Part shown: in pieces, positions 15,549-24,643 of the stretch
Layout of the letters: each line of letters begins with the position of its first letter
Position numbering within the stretch: the first letter of the stretch is position 1
NCBI RefSeq assembly: GCF_036199905.1
Contig: NZ_CP108109.1
Location: 2,899,501-2,963,500 of the forward strand
Length of the DNA: 64,000 bases
Direction of reading: 5' to 3'
Source: Streptomyces sp. NBC_00223
Lineage (GTDB): Bacteria > Actinomycetota > Actinomycetes > Streptomycetales > Streptomycetaceae
Program-made: the position numbers and the translations under genes
Notes under the pieces: generated by a model
Seen by the model: only the letters and a program-made list of their open reading frames with translations
Database searches by the model: none
Told to the model about the DNA's origin: nothing

Positions 15549-16403
15549 GTGAGTGCCAACTTCACCGTCCTGCTGGTCGCCGCGGGTCTCGCCGTGGCCA
15601 CGGGTGCCTCCGCCCTGCTCATCGCCCGCGGCATGCGCCGCGAACTGGTCGCGCTGCGCCGCGAGGTCGCCGCCCTGCGGATCCCCGCCCCCCGCGACTC
15701 CACCGCCGACACCACCGACATCCGCACCGCCGTGGCCGAGGCCCTCGCCGACGAGCGGGAGCGCGAACTCGCCGAGGCCCGCGCCTTCTGGGCCGAGCAG
15801 GAGTCCCGCGAGACCGCGGGCGACAGCGGCTTCCCGCGCGGCGGGCCGCACGGGCCGAGCGGCGCCGCGTTCGACGCCCACGCCGACTACGAGGCCCCGC
15901 CGGTCCTGCCCTACCTGCCCCGGCAGGCCGACTTCGCGGGCCTCGAACCCAGCCCCGGCACCGGCCTTGAGCCCGGCCTGGAGGCAGCCGCGGAGAGCGG
16001 CCTCGGCACCGACGTGGAGCCGGAGGAGGCCGAGGTGGCCCGGCCCGCCCCCGGCGCGTTCCCGCACCCCTCGGGCCCGGACTTCGCGCCTTCCCCGGTG
16101 GTCGCCTCGCCGGACCAGACCGCCGAGCGGCTGGCCGACCTCGCCGACGCCCGGATACCCCTGTCCGACGTGCGTCCCGGCCCACTCGGCACACTCGACG
16201 TCTATGTCTTCGCGGACGGCACCACGCTGTGTATGACCCCGGGCCACCGCGAGACCGCGCTCAAGCTCTCCGACGCACTCGACCGCGGCGAGGTCCCGGT
16301 GCTGCGCGGCGGCTCGGCGATAGCCGGCGCCTACGCGCTCACCTTCGCCTACGGCGACGAGAGCGTGTACGTGCTCGCCGACCGGGTCGTGGCCTCGCTC
16401 TGA
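15549..16403 (+). CDS. Membrane-anchored protein of unknown function
   Basis: A 284-residue protein. The GTG at 15549 is preceded by GGGAG at a good distance; the frame upstream to 15318 crosses the terminator and is not used. One N-terminal transmembrane helix (residues ~4-24, FTVLLVAAGLAVATGASALL) is followed by a short charged helical stretch with Glu/Arg repeats (about 30-85, coiled-coil-like), a Pro/Glu-rich linker (about 100-190) and a compact C-terminal domain (about 195-284) containing VYVFADGTTLCMTPGHRE and YGDESVYVLADRVV. The topology is N-out/C-in or the reverse; it cannot be fixed. I recognise no family. Confidence 0.6.
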   Translation: MSANFTVLLVAAGLAVATGASALLIARGMRRELVALRREVAALRIPAPRDSTADTTDIRTAVAEALADERERELAEARAFWAEQESRETAGDSGFPRGGPHGPSGAAFDAHADYEAPPVLPYLPRQADFAGLEPSPGTGLEPGLEAAAESGLGTDVEPEEAEVARPAPGAFPHPSGPDFAPSPVVASPDQTAERLADLADARIPLSDVRPGPLGTLDVYVFADGTTLCMTPGHRETALKLSDALDRGEVPVLRGGSAIAGAYALTFAYGDESVYVLADRVVASL

Positions 16404-16593
16404 CCGACCCGGTGCCCGGACCCACGGCACTGCCGCCACGAAACGGCCCGCCCACGGCCCCGCGCCCGGCGTCCCGCGCCGATCCGCCCCCCGCCGAACC
16501 ATCCGGATCCTGCCCGTCCAGGGGCCGGCACCCGGCATCCCGCACCCGGCACCCTGCTCCCGGCCGTACCCGCGGCTCATCGCCCCGGCGCCC

Positions 16594-16923
16594 TCAGCCG
16601 ACGGCCTTCGCCGTCCGCGCGACCCGCTCCAGCGCCTCGGCCCGCACGGAATCCCCACGCCCCGGGTCCCGTGCCACGACCAGCGCCGTCGCCAGCTCAT
16701 TGCCCGCCACGGCCAGTTGGTCGCCCACCACGAAGATCCCGTCGTCGGGCAGCTCGTACGGCTCACGACCGGGGAACTCCAGCGTCTGCGCCTGCCGGGC
16801 CAGCCAGCGGGCCAGCTCCAGGCCCTCGGCCGCCGCCCCCGCCTGGAGGCGTCGTTGCGGGAGCGAGCGGAGCCGCCCGGCGAGGCGGTCCACTGCGGTG
16901 TGCAGCGCGGTGTGATCGGACAC
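16594..16923 (-). CDS. Conserved hypothetical protein (109 aa)
   Basis: GTG start at 16923. The frame continues to 17241, but that part overlaps the opposite DUF4287 gene, and its translation looks like shadow. The product begins with an alpha-helical segment (HTALHTAVDRLAGRLRSLP), then a compact alpha/beta part with the phrase LPDDGIFVVGDQLAVAGNEL. It has no signal peptide or membrane helix. It is convergent with the gene at 15549-16403 and divergent from 17047. The function is unknown to me. Confidence 0.55.
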   Translation of the reverse strand: MSDHTALHTAVDRLAGRLRSLPQRRLQAGAAAEGLELARWLARQAQTLEFPGREPYELPDDGIFVVGDQLAVAGNELATALVVARDPGRGDSVRAEALERVARTAKAVG

Positions 16924-17046
16924 GAGGGGGACCCTACCCCGGCTCGGGCGACTCCATTCGTACCTGTATCGACCTGTCCGGGATGGTTGCCAACGCCACG
17001 TGGCTCGGGCACGGTGGGAAGACGGGACCACATACCGGAGGCGCCG

Positions 17047-17280
17047 ATGTCCCAAACGCACTTCTCCGAGGAAACCCATCGCAATCTGATCGACCGCATC
17101 CCGCACTGCACAGGCCGCGAGGTCAGCGACTGGCTGCGCGACCTCGCCGACGGACCTTCCTTCCTCCGCTTCGACGACAAGGTCAGCTGGCTCCGCAGCG
17201 AGCACGACCTCTCCTACGGCCACGCCAAGGCCCTCGTCCACGAGTACGACCTGCGGCGGGCCGCGCGCAACCTGCTGTAG
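17047..17280 (+). CDS. DUF4287 domain protein
   Basis: A 77-residue protein that is essentially one DUF4287 module. It is helical, with phrases HRNLIDRIPHCTGREVSDWL and LSYGHAKALVHEYD, the latter characteristic of the family. Start: ATG at 17047 with GGAGG 6-8 nt upstream. DUF4287 proteins are small, soluble and of unknown function. The gene ends about 40 nt before a strong stem-loop shared with the convergent Bax-inhibitor gene. Confidence 0.8.
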   Translation: MSQTHFSEETHRNLIDRIPHCTGREVSDWLRDLADGPSFLRFDDKVSWLRSEHDLSYGHAKALVHEYDLRRAARNLL

Positions 17281-17322
17281 CCCCCGCCCGCCCCACCCCG
17301 TTCCACGCCGCCGACAACGCCG

Positions 17323-17361
17323 AAGGGCCGCCCGGGAAGCAGCGCTTCCTGGACGGCCCTT
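17323..17361. terminator. Bidirectional terminator between convergent genes
   Basis: The outer arms AAGGGCCG (17323-17330) and CGGCCCTT (17354-17361) and the inner arms GGAAGC (17335-17340) and GCTTCC (17344-17349) form a long interrupted stem exactly between the two convergent stops. Confidence 0.75.
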
Positions 17362-17386
17362 GCCGGGTTCCGCCGGGCGGCCGGGG

Positions 17387-18298
17387 TCAGTCGCGGAGGA
17401 TCGCGATCAGCCGCAGCAGCTCCAGGTAGATCCACACCAGCGACAGCGTCAGACCGAAAGCGGCGAGCCACGACTCCCGCTGCGGGGCGCCGTAGCGGAT
17501 GCCGTCCTCGATCTGCTTGAAGTCCAGCGACAGGAAGAACGCGCCGAGGGCGATGCCGAGCAGGCAGAAGACGATGCCCAGACCGCCGGTGCGCAGGCCC
17601 AGACCGTCCCCGCTGCCAAAGGCGGCGAAGAGCAGATTGACCACCATGGCCGCGAGGAAGGCGAAGGCGATGGCCATGCCGATGCGCTGGTAGCGCGCGG
17701 TGACCCGGATGAGCCGTGTCTTGTAGGCGAAGAGCATGCCGCCGAAGACCGCCATGGTGCCGAGCACGGCCTGCACCGGCGCGCCCTGCCACTGGTCGTT
17801 GTACGCGCGGCTCAGCACGCCGAGGAAGACACCCTCGAAGACGGCGTAGCCCAGGATCAGCCCCGGCATCGGGGTGCGCTTGAACGACTGGACCATCGCG
17901 AGCACAAAGGCGATCAGCGCCGCCCCGATGGCGAGGCCGAACCGGTCGGGCAGCACGAACCAGCCGAGCACCACGCCGAGCACCACCGTGCCCAGCGTCA
18001 TCCCCGTCCGCATGACGACGTCGTCCATCGTCATCCGGCCGGTCTGGGCGGGCCCGGCGGCCGGCGCGGCGTACGCCTGCTCCATCTGCTCGGCGGTGAG
18101 GGGCTGCTGCGGGGCCTGCGGCGGCTGGGCGTAAGGGTTGCCGGGGGCCTGCGCGAACGGATTGCCGCCCTGCGGCCCGGCCGGCTGCGCGTACGGGTTG
18201 CCCTGCCGGCCGCCCTGGGCGCCGGGGCCACCGAAGCCTGCGTACTCGTTCCCGCGGGTGAAACCCCGCCGGGAGAACACCGGGTTGCTGCTCCTCAT
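17387..18298 (-). CDS. Bax inhibitor-1 / YccA-like membrane protein
   Basis: A 303-residue protein. The ATG at 18298 follows a near-perfect GGAGGAG ribosome site. Residues 1-95 are a soluble Gln/Pro/Asn-rich tail with repeated NPYAQ / NPFAQ units. The rest has seven hydrophobic helices typical of the Bax inhibitor-1-like (DUF4870-independent) bacterial group, ending in a short charged tail. Family members act as pH-sensitive ion leak channels or membrane stress proteins; the role in actinomycetes is not established. The NPYAQ repeats resemble the disordered tails seen on many actinobacterial membrane proteins. Confidence 0.82.
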   Translation of the reverse strand: MRSSNPVFSRRGFTRGNEYAGFGGPGAQGGRQGNPYAQPAGPQGGNPFAQAPGNPYAQPPQAPQQPLTAEQMEQAYAAPAAGPAQTGRMTMDDVVMRTGMTLGTVVLGVVLGWFVLPDRFGLAIGAALIAFVLAMVQSFKRTPMPGLILGYAVFEGVFLGVLSRAYNDQWQGAPVQAVLGTMAVFGGMLFAYKTRLIRVTARYQRIGMAIAFAFLAAMVVNLLFAAFGSGDGLGLRTGGLGIVFCLLGIALGAFFLSLDFKQIEDGIRYGAPQRESWLAAFGLTLSLVWIYLELLRLIAILRD

Positions 18299-18401
18299 GT
18301 CACTCCTCCATGGCCGCCTACTGCGACTTTGCATCCAGAGTAATAGGTTGGCAAAAAAGCCGTGATACGCCTGGAGGAGGATCTTCCCCCGGTAGGGCCC
18401 C

Positions 18402-20402
18402 TCAGTCACGCCTCCTGCGGAACAGACCCCGGCGCGGCGGCCGCTGCTCGTCCCCGCCGGCCACCGCCCGGGCGGCCCGCTTCCACCTGGCCCCCGACCC
18501 GGCACGGTCGGCGTCGGCCGGCTCACCGCCGAGCACCCCGCCGCCCTCCGTCAGCCGCTCGTCGTCCGGCAGTTGCCCGTCGCCCTGGTCGACGGAGGCG
18601 ATCAGATCGCGGGCGAGCCCCGTACAGGTCTCGTCGAGCCAGGGGCAGAGCAGCACCAGACGGCACAGCGACCCCAGGATCGTCACCTCTCGGGTCCGGT
18701 ACGCCTTGGCCGCGGCCAGCATCCGCTCGGCCACCCGCAGGCCGACGTCGGCGCGGGCCGGCGGGTCGACCCAGGCCGTGGCGACCATCGCGAAGGCGGC
18801 GGCCTCGTTCACCCAGTCCTCGGGGCCGCGCAGCAGGTCGAGCAGGAGGTCGCGCCGCTCGGAGCCCTCCCACGGCTGGTCGGCCCGGTGGTGCGCGAGG
18901 CCGAGGCAGGCGAAGGTCTGCACGGCCCGTATCCACAGCTCGGGCCGGTGGTCGCGCAGAAAGCGGCCCTGCTCGTCGTCTGCGGGCAGCGGCGGGTGGA
19001 CGAGGGCGCCGAGCAGATCGTCGGGCGCCAGCCCGGACAGCCGTACGGCGTGGTCGTACGCGGCCGGGATGTGCGGCCAGGTCACCGAGGCGGTGTCCCG
19101 GATGAGCGCGGCCGCCTCCGGTGAGGGCGGCGGCACGGCGGGGTGCGCGGTCAGGCCCTGGTACCGCCAGACCTGGACCCGGCCCGGGTGGCTGGGGAGG
19201 CGCGGATCGGGGTCGCCCACCGACTGGTTGACCAGCTCGCCCCCCGGAAAGGACATCAGGAACGCGACGGTGGCGCTCGGGGGTTCGATCATCGAGGCGG
19301 AGAGATGGATCCCGTTGCCGCGGGACTCCTCGGCGTGCGGGCTCTCCAGGATCTGGTGCAGGACATTGACCGTCGCCTCGGTGGCGCTCGCGACGACGCC
19401 GAGCCAGGGCTGCCACTCACCGCGCCGGGCGAGCACGGTGGCCGCGTACGGCTGGTCCGGGTGCGCCCGCACGCGGTCGGCGAGGGCGAGCAGGTGGGCG
19501 TGGTCGCCGTCGGCGGCGTGCCGGACGCCGAAGACGGCCGGGGCCGCCTGCGGGTGCTCGGGGCCGGCCGCGGCGGCCCGCTCGGCCCACGGCAGCCCCA
19601 GTCCGGCCCGGCCGGTGGCGACGTACAGCTCGGCGATGTCGACCATCAGGGACAGATCGGAGGCGTCCCGGCCGATCTCCTCCTCCCAGACCCGCAGCGC
19701 GTCGTCGGGGCGGGCGGCGGCCCGCAGCGCGTACCCGAGCATGACGGCGCTGACGTGTCCCGGCTGAGCGCGGTGCGCGCGCCCGGCCCAGGCGACGGCC
19801 CGGTCGGTGTCGCCGATCCGGCGGGCGAGGCCGGAGCCCATGGCGGCGAGCTGCGCGTCCTCGTGATGCCGCTCGACGACCGCGCACACGAGGTCGTAGA
19901 AGGGGCGCAGCGCCTCGCGGGCGGTCTCGGGCAGCGGGTCGGGCATGGCGCCGCCGACCGCGCGGGCCAGCGCCCGGGTCATGACCTCCGGGGCCAGCAG
20001 GCCCGGCAGCCGTTCCTGGGTGAGCCAGGCGACATGCGACCAGGGGCGGTCGGGCTCGGCGCGGATGGCGCCCGCGATCAGACCGATCGCGTCGGCCCAC
20101 TCGCCGCTCGCGGCCTGGAGGTGGGCGCGGCAGACCATCGCGCCGATGTACGGGCGGTCCGGCGGGAAGAGGTCGAGCGCGGCCCCCGGTCCGCCCGCCC
20201 GGGCCGCCAGCTCGGCCAGCGCCTCGTGGGCCTCGGGCAGCCGGGGGTCGGCGGCGAAGGCGTTGCCGAGGTGGCTCGCGGCGTGCGGCAGGTCGCCGCC
20301 GTCCATGATCAGCCGGGCCAGCGCCGTCTCCCCCTCGGCCGCCGGCCGTGCCTCTCCCCCGCCCGCGCACAACTCCGCGTCTCCCGCGTGCAGTCCGTCC
20401 AT
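18402..20402 (-). CDS. Large TPR-like/alpha-helical repeat protein
   Basis: A 666-residue soluble protein. The ATG at 20402 has GGAGGG about 9 nt upstream; an ATG at 20411 is alternative, and longer frames run into the divergent gene. The N-terminal third reads as helical pairs spaced like tetratricopeptide repeats (phrases ALARLIMDGGDLPHAASHLG, AMVCRAHLQAASGEWADAIG and AELYVATGRAGLGLPWAERA). The remainder is a less regular helical region. There is no catalytic motif, signal peptide or membrane helix. The C-terminus is Arg-rich (RRGLFRRRRD). It probably acts as a protein-protein scaffold. It diverges from the primase-like gene with 192 bp between starts. Confidence 0.6.
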   Translation of the reverse strand: MDGLHAGDAELCAGGGEARPAAEGETALARLIMDGGDLPHAASHLGNAFAADPRLPEAHEALAELAARAGGPGAALDLFPPDRPYIGAMVCRAHLQAASGEWADAIGLIAGAIRAEPDRPWSHVAWLTQERLPGLLAPEVMTRALARAVGGAMPDPLPETAREALRPFYDLVCAVVERHHEDAQLAAMGSGLARRIGDTDRAVAWAGRAHRAQPGHVSAVMLGYALRAAARPDDALRVWEEEIGRDASDLSLMVDIAELYVATGRAGLGLPWAERAAAAGPEHPQAAPAVFGVRHAADGDHAHLLALADRVRAHPDQPYAATVLARRGEWQPWLGVVASATEATVNVLHQILESPHAEESRGNGIHLSASMIEPPSATVAFLMSFPGGELVNQSVGDPDPRLPSHPGRVQVWRYQGLTAHPAVPPPSPEAAALIRDTASVTWPHIPAAYDHAVRLSGLAPDDLLGALVHPPLPADDEQGRFLRDHRPELWIRAVQTFACLGLAHHRADQPWEGSERRDLLLDLLRGPEDWVNEAAAFAMVATAWVDPPARADVGLRVAERMLAAAKAYRTREVTILGSLCRLVLLCPWLDETCTGLARDLIASVDQGDGQLPDDERLTEGGGVLGGEPADADRAGSGARWKRAARAVAGGDEQRPPRRGLFRRRRD

Positions 20403-20594
20403 GTGCCCCATCCCTCCGTCGTGGCTCCGGCCACGGGTCCGCTCGCACCGAGCGTATGACCCGGCACTGACAGCCACCGGCGGCGGGGCCCGGCGTGACG
20501 CGGGTCGCCCGGATACGAGGTGGACGCTGTCGGTCCGGCGCGGTATCACTGAAGTGTGCAGACGAACATGCGTTCGATAAACAGGGAGCGGGCC

Positions 20595-21464
20595 ATGCCA
20601 CGCCCCGACCACACCCGTGCCCTGCACGCGGCCCTTCTCGCCGCCGCGCGCGGGCTGCCGGTCATCCCGCTGTCCCGGACGAAGCTGCCCGCCGTCCGCT
20701 CCCCGCACCGCCACGAGCCGCGGGCCGGCGACTGCCGCGGCGCGTGCGGGCGCCCCGGCCACGGGGTGCACGACGCGACGACCGAGCCGGCCGCGGTGCG
20801 GGCGCTGTTCGCCCTGGCACCCTGGGCGACCGGCTACGGCATCGCGTGCGGCCGGGCGCCGCATCACCTGATCGGGGTCGACCTCGATGTGAAGCACGGC
20901 GCCGACGGGGTCGCCGCGCTGGCCGGACTCGCGCGGGAGCGGCGGTTCACGCTGCCGGAGACCGTCACCGTGCTCACCCCGAGCGGCGGCCGCCACCTCT
21001 GGCTGAGCGCCCCCGGCCCGGTCCCCAACTCGGTGGGCAGGCTCGCCCCCGGCATCGACATCCGCGGCACCGGCGGCTACGTCGTAGGCCCCGGTTCCCG
21101 TACGGTCGCGGGCCGTTACACACTCGCGCCCGGCACCGCGCACCACCCGGTCGCGCCGGCCCCGACCGCCCTGCTCGCACTCGCCGGCCCGCCGCCGGCC
21201 CCGGCCCGGGCCCCCGGTCCCGCCGAGCCGCGGCACCCCGTGGAGAAACGTGCCGCCTCGCTCGTGCGATTCGTACTTGATTCACACGAAGGAGAACGCA
21301 ACGGCCGGCTCTTCTGGGCCGCCTGCCGGGCCTACGACGCCGGTCTCGGGGAGTCGCTGGCGCCCGCTCTGGTGACGGCGGCCGTGCACACCGGCCTCAC
21401 CGAAAGGGAGGCGGCGGCCACGGTCGCCTCGGCCGCCAGGCTACGGGCGCCGGCCGGGTCCTGA
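20595..21464 (+). CDS. Stand-alone bifunctional primase/polymerase (Prim-Pol) domain protein
   Basis: A 289-residue protein with an archaeo-eukaryotic-primase-type Prim-Pol fold. The catalytic carboxylates are Asp96 and Asp98 (IGVDLDVKHG), and the conserved basic/aromatic strand is GGRHLWL (His134). A Cys/His cluster near 46-57 (CRGACGRPGH) suggests zinc binding. GIDIRGTGGYVVGPGS is the conserved third motif. There is no helicase domain, unlike plasmid and integrative-element replication proteins. Start: ATG at 20595 after GGGAG; a start at 20556 is possible. The gene ends 136 bp from the 3' end of the tRNA-Leu gene, in convergent orientation. Whether it primes or polymerises in vivo is unknown; chromosomal stand-alone copies are common in streptomycetes. 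Confidence 0.82.
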   Translation: MPRPDHTRALHAALLAAARGLPVIPLSRTKLPAVRSPHRHEPRAGDCRGACGRPGHGVHDATTEPAAVRALFALAPWATGYGIACGRAPHHLIGVDLDVKHGADGVAALAGLARERRFTLPETVTVLTPSGGRHLWLSAPGPVPNSVGRLAPGIDIRGTGGYVVGPGSRTVAGRYTLAPGTAHHPVAPAPTALLALAGPPPAPARAPGPAEPRHPVEKRAASLVRFVLDSHEGERNGRLFWAACRAYDAGLGESLAPALVTAAVHTGLTEREAAATVASAARLRAPAGS

Positions 21465-21599
21465 CGGCGCGGGAGCGGGCCGGGGCTCCGCCCGACGACT
21501 GCGCCTCACGCACCGGCCCGTGTTCCCGGCGTGCTCCCCAGCGGCGGACGATCACGCCGGAATCACGCATTCCCGCAGCTCAACACCCAAGGGGGTGAG

Positions 21600-21682
21600 T
21601 GCCCGGAGCCGGACTCGAACCGGCACGCCCCCGAGGGGCAGCGAGGTTTAAGCTCGCCGTGTCTGCGTTCCACCATCCGGGC
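21600..21682 (-). tRNA. bldA: tRNA-Leu (anticodon UAA), matches bldA
   Basis: The complement folds into a class II tRNA. The acceptor GCCCGGA (21676-21682) pairs with TCCGGGC (21601-21607). The anticodon stem is GCGAG/CTCGC with the loop CTTAAAC, which puts the anticodon TAA at 21648-21650. A variable arm GCCCC/GGGGC follows, with a T arm GCCGG-TTCGAGT-CCGGC. The discriminator base is A (21600) and CCA is not encoded. It is the decoder of UUA codons. In Streptomyces a single such gene, bldA, controls aerial growth and antibiotic production because UUA codons are rare and found mostly in developmental and secondary-metabolism genes. The identification as bldA rests on anticodon and structure; uniqueness in this genome is inferred. 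Confidence 0.96.
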
Positions 21683-21699
21683 CGGCGGGGCGCATGGAA

Positions 21700-21728
21700 A
21701 GCGTATCCGTGTTGAAGGTCACGAACAG
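21700..21728 (-). promoter_or_regulatory. Possible bldA promoter
   Basis: On the complement, CTGTTC (-35-like, 21723-21728) and TACGCT (-10-like, 21700-21705) are separated by 17 nt, with the -10 ending 18 nt before the tRNA 5' end. The -35 match is weak. The rest of 21729-21979 is AT-richer than its surroundings and contains no ORF I would call. Confidence 0.35.
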
Positions 21729-21979
21729 GACGGCCAACTGGCCATGTTGTCTTATTTTAGGGGTTACTGACGGATCGTTAGACGTCCGATTCAGGTCCCG
21801 TTGCACCACAGAAGGCTTTCACAGCAGCAACAACCCTCACGCACAAGTGACGCGAAATCGCTCTCCGCAGTCGGAAAACGACCAGTCTCAGCCGTCGCGG
21901 GCGCTGCACGGGTGCCCCGCCAAGTGCCCCGATCAGCGCGGAAGTGCCCGTGCGGGTGTCCGCCGCACGGGGCCGCGGA

Positions 21980-23068
21980 CTACAGCAGCACCACCGAGCG
22001 CAGGACGTCGCCTTGCTTCATCGTGGCGAACGCCTGCTCGACGTCCCCCAGTCCGACGGTCTCGCTGACGAAGGCATCCAAGTCCAGCCGTCCCTGCAAA
22101 TGCAGATCGATCAGCACCGGGAAGTCCCTGGAGGGCAGACAGTCCCCGTACCAGGACGACTTCAGGGCGCCGCCGCGGCCGAAGACGTCCAGCAGCGGCA
22201 GCTCCAGCGTCATCTCCGGGGTGGGCACGCCCACCAGGACGACCGTGCCCGCCAGATCGCGGGCGTAGAAGGCCTGCTTGTAGGTCTCCGGGCGGCCGAT
22301 CGCCTCGATCACCACATCGGCGCCGAATCCGCCGGTGAGTTCGCGGATCGCCTCGACCGGGTCGGTGGTGCGCGCGTTGACCGTGTGGGTGGCGCCGAGT
22401 CCGCGGGCGATCTCCAGCTTGCGGTCGTCCACGTCGACCGCCACGATCGTGCCGGCCGCGGCCAGCCGGGCCGCCGCCATCACCGCCGCGCCGCCGACGC
22501 CGCCGCAGCCGAAGACCGCCACCGAGTCGCCCCGGCCGACGGCCCCGGTGTTGACGACCGCGCCGACCCCGGCCATCACCCCGCACCCCAGCAGCCCGGC
22601 CACCTGCGGTGACGCGGCCGGGTCGACCTTGGTGCACTGCCCTGCGGCCACCAGGGTCTTCTCCGCGAAGGCGCCGATGCCCAGGGCGGGCGACAGCTCC
22701 GTGCCGTCCTCGAGCGTCATCTTCTGCCGCGCGTTGTGCGTGGCGAAGCAGTACCAGGGGCGACCGCGCCGGCAGGCCCGGCACTGCCCGCACACCGCAC
22801 GCCAGTTGAGGACGACGAAGTCGCCGGGGGCCACATCGGTGACGCCCTCGCCCACCTCCTCCACCACGCCCGCGGCCTCATGGCCGAGCAGATACGGGAA
22901 GTCGTCGCCGATCCCGCCCTCCCGGTAGTGCAGATCGGTGTGGCAGACCCCGCACGCCTGCACCCGGACGACCGCCTCACCGGGGCCCGGGGCGGGAATC
23001 AGCACGGTTTCGAGGGAGACCGGCGCGCCTTTGCTCCGGGCGACCACGCCCTGGACTTTCTGTGTCAT
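21980..23068 (-). CDS. S-(hydroxymethyl)mycothiol dehydrogenase-like zinc alcohol dehydrogenase
   Basis: A 362-residue medium-chain zinc dehydrogenase. The catalytic zinc ligands are Cys42 (GVCHTD) and His63 with Glu64 (GHEAAG). The structural zinc Cys are 93, 96, 99 and 107. The Rossmann glycines are [12 protein letters not shown]. Length and the phrases [17 protein letters not shown] and [16 protein letters not shown] fit the actinobacterial mycothiol-dependent formaldehyde dehydrogenase (MscR/FadH) branch, which oxidises S-hydroxymethylmycothiol with NAD and can reduce S-nitrosomycothiol. That branch assignment is by recalled similarity; a plain alcohol dehydrogenase is the alternative. 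Start: ATG at 23068 after GGAAGGACA. No mycothiol hydrolase partner is adjacent. Confidence 0.8.
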   Translation of the reverse strand: MTQKVQGVVARSKGAPVSLETVLIPAPGPGEAVVRVQACGVCHTDLHYREGGIGDDFPYLLGHEAAGVVEEVGEGVTDVAPGDFVVLNWRAVCGQCRACRRGRPWYCFATHNARQKMTLEDGTELSPALGIGAFAEKTLVAAGQCTKVDPAASPQVAGLLGCGVMAGVGAVVNTGAVGRGDSVAVFGCGGVGGAAVMAAARLAAAGTIVAVDVDDRKLEIARGLGATHTVNARTTDPVEAIRELTGGFGADVVIEAIGRPETYKQAFYARDLAGTVVLVGVPTPEMTLELPLLDVFGRGGALKSSWYGDCLPSRDFPVLIDLHLQGRLDLDAFVSETVGLGDVEQAFATMKQGDVLRSVVLL

Positions 23069-23129
23069 GCCGGTGTCCTTCCCCCCGCCGGCCGCCGCCT
23101 ACCCCTCCACCGCCGGGAGCCACCCGTAC

Positions 23130-24452
23130 CTACGACAGCCACGCCGTGCGCGTGGGCGGCATCCCCGAGGCGCCGCCGGGCTCGGTGCGGACGGCCAGCA
23201 CCTGGTTGACGCCGATCCGGTTGTGCTCGAAGGACAGGGCGGACGCGGCCATGTAGAGCCGCCACACCCGGGCCCGGCCGGCGCTGGTGACCCGGGCGGC
23301 CTCCTGCCAGTGCGCCTCCAGATTGGCCACCCAGGCCCGCAGGGTGCGCGCGTAGTGCTCGCGCAGCGCCTCCACGTCCCGCGCCTCGAAGCCGGCCTCC
23401 TCCAGCCGGCTCACCGTCGCCCCGATCGGCGCCAGCTCACCGTCGGGGAAGACATAGCGGTCGATGAACTCGTCGATCCGGTACGCCTCCTCGTGCCGCA
23501 GCGGACGCCGCCCGATCTGGTGGTTGAGCAGACGGCCACCGGGCTTGAGCAGGGAGTACAGCGTGCGCGCGTACTCCAGATAGCGTTCGCTGCCGACGTG
23601 CTCCGCCATGCCGATGGACGAGATCGCGTCATAGGGCCCGTCCTTGACGTCGCGGTAGTCCTGGACCCGGATCTCGATCTGCTCGGTCAGCCCGGCCTCG
23701 GCGATCCGCTTGCGGGCGAAGGCGGCCTGCGCGACCGACAGGGTGATGCCGGTGGCGCGCACCCCGTAGTGCTCGGCGGCGTGCAGCACCATGGAGCCCC
23801 AGCCGCAGCCGACGTCGAGCAGCCGCTGCCCCTCGCGCAGGTCCAGCTTGCGGCAGACCAGGTCGAGTTTGGCGTACTGGGCCTCTTCGAGCGTGGTGCC
23901 GGGCTCCGGCCACAGCGCGCAGGAGTACACCATGGAGGGCCCGAGCACGAGCGCGTAGAAGTCGTTGCCCACGTCGTAGTGGTGGGCGATGGCCGCCTGG
24001 TCACGGCGCCTGGTGTGCGCGATGCCGGTACGGCGGCGGACCTCCTCCGGCGGCGGCGCGGGCGGCAGGCCGGGGCCGGTCAGGGCCAGCGCGCTGCCGG
24101 CCAGCCGGTAGGTGGCCGGGTCGCGCAGCGCGGAGGACAGCCGGCGCAGCGCCTCGGCGCGGCCGCTGCCCGGATCGGTCTCGTCGCGCTCCCAGAACAC
24201 CCCGGAGAGCAGATCGAGCGCCTGGTAGAGGTCGCCGTCCACATCGAGGTCGCCGGCCACCCAGGCGCGGGCCAGGCCGAGTTCGCTGGGCCGCCACAGC
24301 AGACGGCGCAGCGCCCGGCGCCTGCGGACGACGAGTACGGGGGCGCCGGGAGGCCCGGCCTCGCTGCCGTCCCAGGCACGCAAGCGCAGCGGGAACGGTG
24401 TCGAGAGGGCGTGATCGGCGAGTTCGAGGATGCGATGAGCCGCGTCAGCCAT
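23130..24452 (-). CDS. Cyclopropane-fatty-acyl-phospholipid synthase family methyltransferase
   Basis: A 440-residue enzyme of the CFA/mycolic-acid cyclopropane synthase family, which uses S-adenosylmethionine to modify unsaturated acyl chains of phospholipids. The N-terminal ~140 residues are the lipid-binding region. SAM motif I is LLDVGCGWGSMVLHAA, followed by GITLSVAQ, SSIGMAEHVG (the conserved EHVG) and ALREHYARTL. The C-terminal HYARTLRAWVANLEAHW is typical of the family. Start: ATG at 24452. It is 61 nt upstream of the mycothiol-dehydrogenase gene on the same strand, so co-transcription is likely. A terminator at 24557-24590 separates it from ndh. Confidence 0.9.
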   Translation of the reverse strand: MADAAHRILELADHALSTPFPLRLRAWDGSEAGPPGAPVLVVRRRRALRRLLWRPSELGLARAWVAGDLDVDGDLYQALDLLSGVFWERDETDPGSGRAEALRRLSSALRDPATYRLAGSALALTGPGLPPAPPPEEVRRRTGIAHTRRRDQAAIAHHYDVGNDFYALVLGPSMVYSCALWPEPGTTLEEAQYAKLDLVCRKLDLREGQRLLDVGCGWGSMVLHAAEHYGVRATGITLSVAQAAFARKRIAEAGLTEQIEIRVQDYRDVKDGPYDAISSIGMAEHVGSERYLEYARTLYSLLKPGGRLLNHQIGRRPLRHEEAYRIDEFIDRYVFPDGELAPIGATVSRLEEAGFEARDVEALREHYARTLRAWVANLEAHWQEAARVTSAGRARVWRLYMAASALSFEHNRIGVNQVLAVRTEPGGASGMPPTRTAWLS

Positions 24453-24556
24453 GTTTCCGAGCCTACGACTGAAAACCGTCGCTGACTGGCAAATCTACGT
24501 TACGGATACACGGACATACGCCGGAAGGCCGCCCCGGTCGGGACCGGGAACGCCGA

Positions 24557-24590
24557 AGGGGCGCCCGCACCACGGATGGCGGGCGCCCCT
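24557..24590 (-). terminator. Terminator downstream of ndh
   Basis: Perfect 12-bp arms AGGGGCGCCCGC (24557-24568) and GCGGGCGCCCCT (24579-24590) with a 10-nt loop, 54 nt past the ndh stop. Confidence 0.8.
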
Positions 24591-24643
24591 GCGGAGCGTC
24601 GGACGGAGCTACGGGCGGCGTGACGGGTGGACATTCCCCCAGG

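Noticed and set aside
20403-21236. The minus-strand frame of the TPR-like gene extends 834 bp upstream to 21236.
   Set aside because: It overlaps the Prim-Pol gene; the extension is low complexity and ATG 20402 has a ribosome site.
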